A stretch of DNA of 34,479 nt, from NCBI GenBank assembly GCA_020882975.1, contig JAHRFD010000043.1:1-34479 (forward strand). Reading direction: 5' to 3'. Positions 22,401-30,340 of the stretch are shown here, in pieces. Source of the DNA: Microcoleus sp. EPA2 (GTDB lineage Bacteria; Cyanobacteriota; Cyanobacteriia; Cyanobacteriales; Microcoleaceae). Numbering within the stretch: the stretch's first letter is position 1; each line of letters starts with the position of its first letter. Made by a program: the position numbers and the translations under genes. Below the pieces are notes generated by a model. It had not been told where the DNA came from. It worked only from the letters and a program-made list of their open reading frames with translations, and made no database searches.

Positions 22401-25259
22401 ACGCAGAAGAATACCGAGCAAGATTGGCTGAAAACAAACCTGGCTAAGTTTACTCGTATGCTGCAAGGTCAGCGGGATTTAGAAACTGTTTCTAAATTGA
22501 TTTTATCGGAATTGACACCGCTGGTTTCCGCTCAGCATGGGGTGTTTTTTATGATGGAATCTGTCGAACATGACCCGTTCCTGAAACTGTTAAGTACCTA
22601 TGCTTACCGGGAACGTAAAAACTTAGGTAATAAATTTAATTTAGGCGAAGGTTTAGTTGGACAGTGCGCCTTGGAAAAAGAGCGAATTTTACTCACAGAA
22701 GTCCCGGATAACTATGTGAAAATTAGTTCGGGTTTGGGAGAGTCTACGCCCCTGAATGTGGTGGTTTTACCTGTGCTGTTTGAGGGACAAGTGACGGCGG
22801 TGATTGAGTTAGCTTCTTTCCGTCGCTTCAGCGAAATTCACTTGACTTTTCTCGACCAACTCACGGAAAGTATCGCAATTGTTTTAAATACAATTGCGGC
22901 GAGTATGCGGACGGAAGAGTTGCTGAAACAGTCGCAGTCTTTAGCGGAAGAGTTGCAATCCCAGCAAAAGGAATTGACGGAAACTAATAAGCGGTTGGAA
23001 CAGCAAGCCCAATCTTTGCGCGCCTCTGAGGAACTGTTGAAAAATCAGCAAGAAGAGTTGCAGCAGACGAATGAAGAATTAGAAGAAAAAGCGGAATTGC
23101 TAGCGCTGCAAAATCAGGAAGTAGAGCAGAAAAATAGCGAAATTGAACAGGCGAGGATGTCGCTGGAAGAAAAAGCGAAGCAGTTGTCTATTACTTCTAA
23201 ATATAAGTCGGAGTTTTTGGCGAATATGTCTCACGAGTTGCGGACTCCGCTGAATTCTTTGTTGATTTTAGCTCGCTTGCTTTCGGAGAATAGTGAGGGT
23301 AATTTGACTGTGAAACAAGTTGAATATACGCGGACTATTTATTCTGCTGGTAACGATTTGTTGGGGCTGATTAATGATATTTTGGATTTGGCTAAGATTG
23401 AGTCTGGCACGATGTCGGTGGAAATTGAGCAAGTGTTGTTTACAGACTTGCGAGAGCATTTGGATCGCACTTTCCGCCAAATTGCACAGGATAAAAAGTT
23501 GAATTTTCTGATTGAGTTGAGCGCTGGGATTCCGAAAAGTGTTTATACTGATGCTAAGCGGTTGCAACAAGTTTTGAAGAATCTGCTCTCTAATGCGTTT
23601 AAGTTTACCGAGCATGGTGATGTGAAATTGGTAGTGGAAGTGGTGCGCTCTGGCTGGAGTTTAGAGATAGAAACTTTAACGAGTTCTGCTACTGTTTTGG
23701 CTTTTTCTGTCACGGATACGGGGATTGGGATTTCTCCTGAAAAACACAGGGTGATTTTTGAGGCCTTCCAGCAGGCTGATGGGAGCACTAGCCGCAAATA
23801 TGGGGGCACTGGTTTGGGTTTGTCGATTAGTAGAGAAATCGCTAATTTGTTAGGGGGAGAAATTAAATTGACGAGTCGCCCTGGTGTGGGGAGTAAGTTC
23901 ACGCTTTATTTGCCGCAAACTTATCAAGAGTTGGGAAGCGTCCATGAGTTACCATCGGGAACCAGCCAGGAAATAGCACAATTGCGGCCTGCTATGGCTG
24001 CTGTGGCGACTGCTTCTTTGCCCTTGCCGATCGCCCCTTATCCATCCCCCATCGTCGCTGACGATCGCGAAAATGTCCAACCAGGCGATCGCCTCCTGTT
24101 GATTATCGAGGATGATGTCAACTTCGCTCGCATTCTGTTGGATATGGCGCGGGAACAGGGTTTTAAAGGTGTGGTGGCTTTGCGTAGCGATATCGGTTTG
24201 GCGATGGCGCAAGAGTTTAAGCCGACTGCGATTATGCTGGATCTAAATTTGCCTGTGATGGATGGTTGGACTGTACTCGATCGCCTCAAGCATAATCCGA
24301 ATACGCGCCACATTCCGGTTCATATTGTATCAGTTGAAGAAGGGCGGCAGCGCAGTTTGCAGTTAGGGGCGATCGCCTATTTGCAAAAACCTGTTAGCAG
24401 CGAAGCTTTAAGCAAGGCTTTGACTGATATTAAAGGTTTTGTCGAGCGGCGAGTCAAGAATTTGCTAGTGGTGGAAGACGACGAAATACAGCGTTTGAGC
24501 ATTGTGGATTTAATCGGTAATCACGATGTTTCTACCACGGCGGTGGGAAGCGGTGCAGAAGCCCTAGCAACTTTGCGATCGGGGCATTTTGACTGCATCG
24601 TACTCGATTTGGGACTGCCAGATATGACTGGTTTTGAACTGATCGAGCAGATTAAGCAGGATGCTATTTTGAAAAATCTGCCGATTATTATTTATACAGG
24701 AAAAGAGTTGACGAGAGCTGAAGAAACTCAACTGAAGCGGATGGCGGAAACGATCATTCTTAAAGATGTGCGATCGCCGGAACGCCTGCTAGATGAAACT
24801 GCTTTGTTTTTGCATCGAGTGCAAGCAAATTTGCCAGCACCCAAGCGCCAAATGCTAGAGCAATTGTATCAAACAGATTCGACGCTCGCGGGCAAAAAAG
24901 TCTTGATTGTAGACGACGATATGCGAAATATTTTCGCACTGACAAGTATGTTGGAGCGCCATCAAATGCAAATTGTCTATGCTGAAAACGGCAGGGATGG
25001 AATTGCGATGTTGCAAAATACGCCGGACATCAATATTGTGTTGATGGATGTGATGATGCCAGAGATGGACGGTTACGAGACAATGCAAGCAATTCGCAAT
25101 TTGCCTCAGTTCACTTCGCTACCGATGATTGCTCTGACTGCGAAAGCGATGAAGGGCGATCGGGAAAAATGTATCGAAGCTGGAGCCTCTGACTACATTA
25201 CCAAACCTGTGGATACGGAACAGTTGCTCTCGCTGCTGCGTGTTTGGCTTTATCGATAA
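19446..25259 (+). CDS. Giant poly-HAMP hybrid histidine kinase with three receivers
   Basis: A 1937-residue soluble kinase with no signal peptide or membrane helix. Residues about 20-160 are HAMP-like and divergent; nine 92-residue HAMP-type repeats follow (about 162-989), then a GAF domain (about 991-1153), a Glu/Gln-rich coiled coil (1155-1250), HisKA with phospho-acceptor His1263 (NMSHELRTP), HATPase_c (NLLSNAFKF, DTGIGI, GTGLGLSI), and three receiver domains with Asp1599, Asp1721 and Asp1868. The second receiver has LKD instead of the usual KP. Poly-HAMP kinases of this kind resemble fungal Nik1/Os-1 osmosensors. The frame reaches a TTG at 19368; the ATG at 19446 has AAGGAAAAGG before it. 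CheR, CheB and another hybrid kinase follow on the same strand. Confidence 0.93.
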   Translation: MTTVQNTQESPNKIYAKQLLRTLVAVKKGDFSVRMPIDQTGLGGKIADTLNDIIELNQRMAAELDRISTVVGKEGKISQRATIGNAEGSWSASVDSVNTLITDLVQPTSETARVIRAVAKGDLSQTIALEIEDRPLKGEFLQTAQIVNTMVDQLSSFASEVTRVAREVGTEGKLGVQAQVEGVAGTWKDLTDSVNSMAGNLTAQVRNIAEVTTAVANGDLSKKITVDVKGEILELKNTINIMVDQLSSFASEVTRVAREVGTEGKLGVQAQVQGVAGTWKDLTDSVNSMAGNLTAQVRNIAEVTTAVANGDLSKKITVDVKGEILELKNTINIMVDQLNSFASEVTRVAREVGSEGKLGGQAEVKGVAGTWKDLTDSVNFMAGSLTAQVRNIAEVTTAVANGDLSKKITVDVKGEILELKNTVNTMVDQLNSFASEVTRVAREVGTEGKLGVQAQVQGVAGTWKDLTDSVNSMAGNLTAQVRNIAEVTTAVANGDLSKKITVQVKGEILELKNTINVMVDQLNSFASEVTRVAREVGSEGKLGGQADVRGVAGTWKDLTDSVNFMAGSLTAQVRNIAAVTTAVANGDLSKKITVDVKGEILELKNTVNTMVDQLNSFASEVTRVAREVGTEGKLGVQAEVRGVAGTWKDLTDSVNSMAGNLTAQVRNIAEVTTAVANGDLSKKITVDVKGEILELKNTINIMVDQLSSFASEVTRVAREVGTEGKLGVQAYVRGVGGTWKDLTDNVNLMAGNLTAQVRNIAEVTKAVANGDLSKKITVDVKGEILELKDTINVMVDQLNSFASEVTRVAREVGTEGKLGGQAEVKGVAGTWKDLTDNVNSMAGNLTAQVRGIAKVVTAVANGDLKRKLMLEAKGEIATLADTINEMIDTLATFADQVTSVAREVGIEGKLGGQAKVPGAAGTWRDLTDNVNELAANLTTQVRAIAEVAIAVTKGDLTRSIAVAAEGEVAILKDNINQMIANLRETTQKNTEQDWLKTNLAKFTRMLQGQRDLETVSKLILSELTPLVSAQHGVFFMMESVEHDPFLKLLSTYAYRERKNLGNKFNLGEGLVGQCALEKERILLTEVPDNYVKISSGLGESTPLNVVVLPVLFEGQVTAVIELASFRRFSEIHLTFLDQLTESIAIVLNTIAASMRTEELLKQSQSLAEELQSQQKELTETNKRLEQQAQSLRASEELLKNQQEELQQTNEELEEKAELLALQNQEVEQKNSEIEQARMSLEEKAKQLSITSKYKSEFLANMSHELRTPLNSLLILARLLSENSEGNLTVKQVEYTRTIYSAGNDLLGLINDILDLAKIESGTMSVEIEQVLFTDLREHLDRTFRQIAQDKKLNFLIELSAGIPKSVYTDAKRLQQVLKNLLSNAFKFTEHGDVKLVVEVVRSGWSLEIETLTSSATVLAFSVTDTGIGISPEKHRVIFEAFQQADGSTSRKYGGTGLGLSISREIANLLGGEIKLTSRPGVGSKFTLYLPQTYQELGSVHELPSGTSQEIAQLRPAMAAVATASLPLPIAPYPSPIVADDRENVQPGDRLLLIIEDDVNFARILLDMAREQGFKGVVALRSDIGLAMAQEFKPTAIMLDLNLPVMDGWTVLDRLKHNPNTRHIPVHIVSVEEGRQRSLQLGAIAYLQKPVSSEALSKALTDIKGFVERRVKNLLVVEDDEIQRLSIVDLIGNHDVSTTAVGSGAEALATLRSGHFDCIVLDLGLPDMTGFELIEQIKQDAILKNLPIIIYTGKELTRAEETQLKRMAETIILKDVRSPERLLDETALFLHRVQANLPAPKRQMLEQLYQTDSTLAGKKVLIVDDDMRNIFALTSMLERHQMQIVYAENGRDGIAMLQNTPDINIVLMDVMMPEMDGYETMQAIRNLPQFTSLPMIALTAKAMKGDREKCIEAGASDYITKPVDTEQLLSLLRVWLYR
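19929..22412 (+). repeat. Nine 276-bp tandem repeats coding for HAMP units
   Basis: Unit starts lie exactly 276 bp apart: 19929, 20205, 20481, 20757, 21033, 21309, 21585, 21861, 22137. Each begins with T(R/S)VAREVG and codes for 92 residues. Units 1-7 are nearly identical; units 8 and 9 are diverged in their second half. Units 3 and 5 share NFMAGSL and NTVNTMVDQL; units 3-4 and 5-6 look like copies of one two-unit block. Confidence 0.95.
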
Positions 25260-25267
25260 TGGAAGAA

Positions 25268-25365
25268 GTCATTAGTCATTAGTCATTGGTCATTAGTTAG
25301 TAGTCAGTTGTCAGTTGTCAGTTGGCAGTTGTCAGTTGGCAGTTGTCAGTAGTCATTTGTTAATC
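25268..25365 (+). repeat. 7-bp tandem array, GTCATTA/GTCAGTT type
   Basis: Fourteen contiguous heptamers, starting with GTCATTA units and passing into GTCAGTT/GGCAGTT units, begin eight bases after the kinase stop. A short AACAGTC pair follows at about 25405-25418. Confidence 0.9.
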
Positions 25366-25423
25366 GTTTGCTGTGGCTAATAACAAATAACCAATAACAT
25401 TAATCAACAGTCAACAGTCAACA

Positions 25424-25479
25424 ATGCCCCATGCCCCATGCCCCATGCCCCATGCCCAATTCCCAATTCCCAATTTCCA
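25424..25479 (+). repeat. 7-bp tandem array, ATGCCCC/ATTCCCA type
   Basis: Eight contiguous heptamers: ATGCCCC four times, ATGCCCA, ATTCCCA twice and ATTTCCA. The array supplies four in-phase or out-of-phase ATG triplets just before the cheR start and extends the cheR frame by 21 residues. Confidence 0.9.
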
Positions 25480-25486
25480 ATTAAAA

Positions 25487-26314
25487 ATGCCCGAAAGCCA
25501 TGAACTGGAAACAATCGAAATTCAACTCTTTCTAGAAGGGATATTTCGTTATTACGGATTTGATTTTCGCAATTATGCTCTTGCCTCTCTCAAGCGTCGC
25601 ATTTGGAAAACTATTCAATCGGAACGCCTGACTACTGTCTCTGGACTTCAAGAAAAGATACTGCACAATCCGGCTTACCTAGAACGTTTTCTGCTGGGGG
25701 TTTCGGTGAATGTTACCACGATGTTTCGCGATCCGAGCTTTTACATTAGTTTCCGAAATAAAGTGGTGCCACTGCTGCGTACTTATCCTTTTATTCGGAT
25801 TTGGCACGCTGGATGTTCTACAGGAGAAGAAGTCTATTCTATGGCAATTTTACTGCAAGAAGAAGGACTTTATGACCGCTGTCGGATTTATGCAACTGAC
25901 ATGAATGAAGTTGTTTTAAAACAAGCAAAGACAGGCATATTTTCGCTAAAAAAAATGCAAGAATATACGCAATTATACCACCAAGCAGGAGGTAAAAAAG
26001 CCTTTTCTGAATATTACACGGCAGCCTATGATAATGCTCTGTTTCGCTCTTCTATAAAAGATAATATTGTCTTTGCTCACCACAACTTAGCCACGGATAA
26101 TTCTTTTAATGAATTCAATGTTATTTTGTGCCGAAATGTGATGATTTATTTCAATTCATACCTCCAGGAAAGAGTACATAAGCTTTTTCATGAAAGCCTG
26201 GGAATGTTTGGGGTTTTAGGACTAGGACATCAGGAGTCTCTGCATTTTACACCTTATGAAAAACACTATGAAACAATTGAAAGTAGTGATAAACTCTACC
26301 GCAGAGTTAAATAA
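25487..26314 (+). CDS. cheR: CheR-type protein glutamate methyltransferase
   Basis: A 275-residue SAM-dependent methyltransferase that in chemotaxis methylates glutamates of receptor helices. The N-terminal helical domain has FRYYGFDFRNYALASLKRRI and NVTTMFRDPSFY; the SAM site is WHAGCSTGEEVYS, ATDMN binds the ribose, and the end motif is NVILCRNVMIYF. The frame reaches back to 25424, but those residues (MPHAPCPMPHA...) are a translated 7-bp tandem array; the ATG at 25487, with MPESHELETIEI, is preferred. It lies 227 bp after the poly-HAMP kinase and overlaps cheB by 59 bp, so both are translationally coupled. No chemoreceptor or CheW gene is in the window. Confidence 0.92.
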   Translation: MPESHELETIEIQLFLEGIFRYYGFDFRNYALASLKRRIWKTIQSERLTTVSGLQEKILHNPAYLERFLLGVSVNVTTMFRDPSFYISFRNKVVPLLRTYPFIRIWHAGCSTGEEVYSMAILLQEEGLYDRCRIYATDMNEVVLKQAKTGIFSLKKMQEYTQLYHQAGGKKAFSEYYTAAYDNALFRSSIKDNIVFAHHNLATDNSFNEFNVILCRNVMIYFNSYLQERVHKLFHESLGMFGVLGLGHQESLHFTPYEKHYETIESSDKLYRRVK

Positions 26315-26993
26315 AAAGAATTTTGAAATAGTGGTTGTGGGCACGTCTTTGGGAGGGCTAGATGCTCTGAGTGTGTTGCTGGCAGATTTGCCACCAAGCT
26401 TTCCTTTGCCTGTAGTTATTGTCCAACACCGCCATAAGCATTCTCAGAATCGACTGAGTGATTTTTTACAGCAGCAAAGTTCTCTCCAAATCACAGAAGT
26501 CGAAGATAAAGAGCCGATCGCGCCAGGACGGGTTTATTTGGCTCCTGCTGACTATCACTTGCTAATAGAATCACCCCGTCAGTGGTACAAAAGCGTGCCT
26601 GAAAATTACTTTACAGAATCGCCAAGGGCGAATGTTGAGCCAGTCTACAATTCAAAATTCCCCCTACTGTGTCGCGGAAGTTTTACCTTTGCACTATCAA
26701 CAGAGGCTCCTGTCTGTTACGCGCGGCCTTCCATCGATGTGCTGTTTGAGTCTGCTGCTGATGCCTTTGGGGAGAAAGTTATCGGCATCATTTTAACAGG
26801 AGCTAACTCTGATGGTAGTGAAGGGCTGGGAAAAATTAAAGCTGAAGGAGGATTGACATTTGTACAGGAACCCGATAGCGCTCAATGCGGGATTATGCCG
26901 ACTGCCGCGATCGCAAATGTTGAAGTAGACTGGATTTTACCCCTGTCTCAAATCGCTCCGTGTTTAGTCAACTTGCTAACCATTAAAGTTTAA
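26256..26993 (+). CDS. cheB: CheB-type methylesterase without receiver domain
   Basis: A 245-residue protein consisting only of the CheB_methylest domain, which removes methyl groups from (or deamidates) glutamyl side chains. The catalytic triad can be read as Ser31 (VVGTSLGG), His58 (VQHRH) and Asp186 (GANSDGSEG). Canonical CheB has an N-terminal receiver that controls activity; here there are only about 22 residues before the catalytic domain, so control must come from elsewhere, perhaps from the neighbouring receivers. It overlaps the end of cheR by 59 bp; ATG 26268 would shorten the overlap to 47 bp. The next kinase starts nine bases after its stop. Confidence 0.92.
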   Translation: MKNTMKQLKVVINSTAELNKKNFEIVVVGTSLGGLDALSVLLADLPPSFPLPVVIVQHRHKHSQNRLSDFLQQQSSLQITEVEDKEPIAPGRVYLAPADYHLLIESPRQWYKSVPENYFTESPRANVEPVYNSKFPLLCRGSFTFALSTEAPVCYARPSIDVLFESAADAFGEKVIGIILTGANSDGSEGLGKIKAEGGLTFVQEPDSAQCGIMPTAAIANVEVDWILPLSQIAPCLVNLLTIKV

Positions 26994-27002
26994 AAAAAAA
27001 TT

Positions 27003-29093
27003 ATGGATGTGCAGCCCTCCGATCGAGTAAATGTGCTTCTAGTTGATGACCGCCCAGAAAATTTGATGGCTCTGGAAGCTATTTTGAACAAGTCATCTTA
27101 CAATTTAGTCACCGCCAATTCGGGTTCCGAAGCTCTCAGGTGTCTGCTGAATGAAGATTTTGCGGTGATTTTACTGGACGTACAAATGCCCGGAATGGAT
27201 GGATTTGAGACGGCAACATTGATTCGCTCTAGAGATCGATCGCGTTCGACTCCGATTATTTTTGTCACAGCCTTCAGCAGTAACGACACCCATGTGTTTA
27301 AAGGTTATTCTCTGGGAGCTGTGGATTACTTATTCAAACCCTTGAAACCGGAAATATTAACCTCGAAGGTGCAGGTATTTGTGGAATTGTTCCAAAAAAC
27401 AGTCGAGGTGAAGCGGCAAGCAACAGAGTTAGCTGCTGTTAATCATGAACTCAGGAAAAGTGAAGAGCGGTTTCGCATTTTGTGTGCTTGTTCGCCACTC
27501 GGAATTTATTTAGCTGATGTTTCAGGTCGCTGTACATACATGAATCCCCGCTGTCAAGAAATTTCGGGGTTAAAGTTGGAGGAAGATTTGGCGTTGGCTT
27601 GGGGGCGGGTAGTTCATCCAGACGATCGCGATCGTGTAGTGGCACATTGGTCAGCATGGCTTCAACAAGGGCAGGAATATTCTAACGAGTTTCGATTAGC
27701 TATTGGCGAAACAGTGCGTTGGATTAACGTGCAGTCATCGCCGATGTTTTCGGATTTGGGAACACCCATCGGTCACGTTGGTACGGTGAGAGATGTCACT
27801 AGCCGCAAGCAAGCAGAGGAAGAGCGGGGGAGACTAATTCACGAGCAGGTGGCGCGTCAGGAAGCTGAAAGAGCTAACCAGATGAAGGATGAATTTCTCG
27901 CGATTCTTTCTCACGAACTCCGTACTCCTTTAAATTCAATTCTCGGCTGGTCTAAGCTGCTGCGGACTAGAGAATTTGACCAAGAAACTATTGAGAAAGC
28001 CCTAGAAACAATTGAGCGTAATGCAAAATCTCAAGCGCAACTCATTGAAGATATTTTGGATGTTTCGCGGATTCTGCGGGGCAAACTAAATCTCAATTTC
28101 CATCGGATTAATTTGGAATCTATCATTCAGATGGCAATTGATTCTTTGCAACCGCTGGCCCAGGACAAATCAATAGTCATAGAAGTCGCTTGCAGTCCAG
28201 ATGTCGGTGAAGCGATGGGCGATCCGGCTCGGTTGCAGCAAATAGTCTGGAATTTGCTGTCAAATGCCATTAAGTTTACTCCCGAAGCCGGTAAGGTACA
28301 GGTGCGCTTGGAGTCCCTTGGGGACTGGGCACAAATTCAGATAATTGATAGTGGCATTGGTATAGCTCCTGATTTTCTCCCTTATGTTTTCGATCGCTTC
28401 CGCCAAGCTGATAGCAGCACAACTAGATCTTACGGGGGTTTGGGACTGGGATTGGCGATCGTCCGTCACTTGGCCCAACTGCACGGCGGTAAAGTGGTGG
28501 CAGAGAATCATCCCGGCGGGGGTGCGAAATTTACGGTTTCTCTGCCAGTTGTTGAGCTCCAGGGCCAAGAAGCAGGGCTGGGTTTGTTCGAGTTCCCTGA
28601 CGCGGCACAAGCCCAGCCACATCTGATGAATTTGCAATTGCTGGTGGTGGATGATGACGATGACTCGCGGGAGTTTTTGATTGCTTTACTCGAAGATGAA
28701 GGAGCTATGGTGCGATCGGCGACATCGGTGGCGGAGGCTCTAGCTGCACTGGAGACTTTTTGGCCGGATGTGCTGCTGAGCGACATTGGAATGCCCGGAG
28801 CAGACGGCTATCAATTGATCGCGCGGGTGAGAGAAATGGAAGCGATCGGGGGTGGAAATATGCCTGCGATCGCCCTGACTGCCTACGCCAGAGAGGAAGA
28901 GCGCCAACAAGCCCTGAAAGCTGGTTTCCAAATGCACTTATCTAAACCGGTGGAAATCAATCAATTAATTGACGGAATTGTTAACCTCGCAGGAAGGCTC
29001 GGAAATGATGTTGAGAGGCACTCCGCGGTTGAAACCGCTGTTTTGACCCCCAATCCCCTGCCAATTATTGAGAAAAATATTAAGCTAGTTTAG
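27003..29093 (+). CDS. REC-PAS-histidine kinase-REC hybrid protein
   Basis: A 696-residue soluble signalling protein. An N-terminal receiver (Asp59, LLDVQMPGMDG) is followed by a linker coiled coil, a PAS domain with PAC-like end (about 150-265), HisKA with His304 (ILSHELRTPLNS), HATPase_c (NLLSNAIKF, DSGIGIAP, GLGLGLAIV) and a C-terminal receiver with Asp594 (LLSDIGMPGADGY). The front receiver would let it take phosphate from another kinase, such as the poly-HAMP protein upstream. It is nine bases after cheB and so very likely cotranscribed with it. A short GC hairpin with a T-run follows its stop. A similar order (CheB, CheR and kinase parts) exists as fusions in other bacteria. Confidence 0.92.
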   Translation: MDVQPSDRVNVLLVDDRPENLMALEAILNKSSYNLVTANSGSEALRCLLNEDFAVILLDVQMPGMDGFETATLIRSRDRSRSTPIIFVTAFSSNDTHVFKGYSLGAVDYLFKPLKPEILTSKVQVFVELFQKTVEVKRQATELAAVNHELRKSEERFRILCACSPLGIYLADVSGRCTYMNPRCQEISGLKLEEDLALAWGRVVHPDDRDRVVAHWSAWLQQGQEYSNEFRLAIGETVRWINVQSSPMFSDLGTPIGHVGTVRDVTSRKQAEEERGRLIHEQVARQEAERANQMKDEFLAILSHELRTPLNSILGWSKLLRTREFDQETIEKALETIERNAKSQAQLIEDILDVSRILRGKLNLNFHRINLESIIQMAIDSLQPLAQDKSIVIEVACSPDVGEAMGDPARLQQIVWNLLSNAIKFTPEAGKVQVRLESLGDWAQIQIIDSGIGIAPDFLPYVFDRFRQADSSTTRSYGGLGLGLAIVRHLAQLHGGKVVAENHPGGGAKFTVSLPVVELQGQEAGLGLFEFPDAAQAQPHLMNLQLLVVDDDDDSREFLIALLEDEGAMVRSATSVAEALAALETFWPDVLLSDIGMPGADGYQLIARVREMEAIGGGNMPAIALTAYAREEERQQALKAGFQMHLSKPVEINQLIDGIVNLAGRLGNDVERHSAVETAVLTPNPLPIIEKNIKLV

Positions 29094-29095
29094 AG

Positions 29096-29114
29096 CACGA
29101 GCGATCGTGTTTTT
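29096..29114 (+). terminator. Short hairpin terminator after the hybrid kinase
   Basis: CACGA-GCGA-TCGTG followed by TTTTT starts two bases after the stop codon. The stem has only five strong pairs but a GNRA-type loop; its efficiency is uncertain. Confidence 0.5.
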
Positions 29115-29222
29115 CCATCTCACAGGTCAGCAACTGGAAACGATTTCAATCCTTGTCCATATTTGGTACAATTTAGTTTGCAACTCTGAGAGTGTCAAAG
29201 TAGAAAATTACTCGATTAATAC

Positions 29223-30050
29223 ATGAATATTTTTAGCAGTCTCCTTTCTAGCCCAACTCAACAACCCCAAGTCAAAAAACAGCGCCGAGGCATTGAAATT
29301 AAATCGGAACGCGAAATCGAAATTATGCGGCAAGCAGCCAAAATTGTGGCTACTGTCCTCAAGGAAATTTCCCAAATGGTGCAGCCGGGAATGACTACGG
29401 CGGATTTAGATGCTTATGCGGAAAAACGCATTCGTTCTATGGGTGCAACTCCGAGTTTTAAAGGCTATCACGGCTTCACAGGCTCGATTTGCTCTAGTAT
29501 TAATAATGAAGTAGTTCACGGTATTCCTAGTAAGAAAAAAGTGATTCGGGCCGGAGATGTTCTCAAAGTGGATACGGGAGCGTATTATCAAGGTTTTCAC
29601 GGCGATTCTTGTATTACAATTCCCGTGGTGGAGGTGACACCGGAATCGGCTAAGTTAATTAGAGTTGCTGAAGAGGCTCTCTATAAAGGCATTGAACAGG
29701 TAAGGGCTGGTGCTTATTTGCTCGATCTCGCTGGTGCGATCGAAGATCATGTTAAAAGTAATGGTTTTAGCATCGTTGAGGAGTTTACAGGCCACGGCGT
29801 GGGGCGCAATTTGCACGAGGAACCGTCGGTTTTCAATTTCCGTACTCGCGAAATGCCGAATGTAAAATTGCGAGCGGGTATGACATTAGCGATCGAACCT
29901 ATTTTGAATGCGGGTTCTAAGTATACTCGGACACTCGCTGATAAATGGACTGCTGTCACGGTGGACAATGCTATGTCTGCTCAATTTGAGCATACTGTGT
30001 TAGTGACAGAAACCGGCTATGAAATTTTAACCGATCGCTCTAAAGTTTAA
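29223..30050 (+). CDS. map: Type I methionine aminopeptidase
   Basis: A 275-residue pita-bread metalloprotease that removes the initiator methionine from new proteins in the cytoplasm. All five metal ligands are present: Asp117 (KVDTGA), Asp128 (HGDSC), His191 (GHGVG), Glu225 (LAIEPI) and Glu256 (QFEHTV). The substrate-pocket segment SICSSINNEVVHGIP is typical. An N-terminal extension of about 30 basic residues (QVKKQRRGIEIKS) precedes the catalytic core, as in some cyanobacterial MetAPs. It is a single gene, 129 bp after the kinase. Confidence 0.95.
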   Translation: MNIFSSLLSSPTQQPQVKKQRRGIEIKSEREIEIMRQAAKIVATVLKEISQMVQPGMTTADLDAYAEKRIRSMGATPSFKGYHGFTGSICSSINNEVVHGIPSKKKVIRAGDVLKVDTGAYYQGFHGDSCITIPVVEVTPESAKLIRVAEEALYKGIEQVRAGAYLLDLAGAIEDHVKSNGFSIVEEFTGHGVGRNLHEEPSVFNFRTREMPNVKLRAGMTLAIEPILNAGSKYTRTLADKWTAVTVDNAMSAQFEHTVLVTETGYEILTDRSKV

Positions 30051-30110
30051 AGAATTTGGAGTTTTGACCTCAAGTTTTGATGGTCGAGATTGGTTTACTC
30101 TTCGACTTAT

Positions 30111-30189
30111 ACCATTTTTCTTTCATATGTGCTATTGATGAAGTCTTAGCCCCCCCTTAGTAAGGGGGGGTTGGGGGGGTAATATTAGC
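30111..30189 (+). repeat. C/G-rich palindromic element, copy 2
   Basis: Reverse-complement copy of the element at 2074-2154: ACCATTTTTC, ATGTGCTATTGATGAAGTCT, TAGCCCCCCCTTAGTAAGGG and GGGGGTAATATTAGC. It sits in the 290-bp gap between map and the regulator gene, where no gene is seen. Confidence 0.85.
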
Positions 30190-30340
30190 AGTCCTTGGGC
30201 AGCACAGATACCAACCGCCGCGGAGTCGAAGAGTCCTTGGGACACCCAAATTACAATATTCAAGTTGATTAGTCAAGATAATAATAGTTAAATTTGGCAA
30301 AATTTTAAGATAATAGTAATAAAGGACAAAGGTAACAGAA

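Noticed and set aside
25268..25479. Repeat arrays considered as CRISPR
   Set aside because: Units are 7 bp and contiguous with no spacers; no cas genes are in the window.
26256..26314. cheR/cheB overlap as a possible frameshifted fusion gene
   Set aside because: Both proteins are complete with their own ends, and the 59-bp overlap preserves both frames; coupling is simpler.
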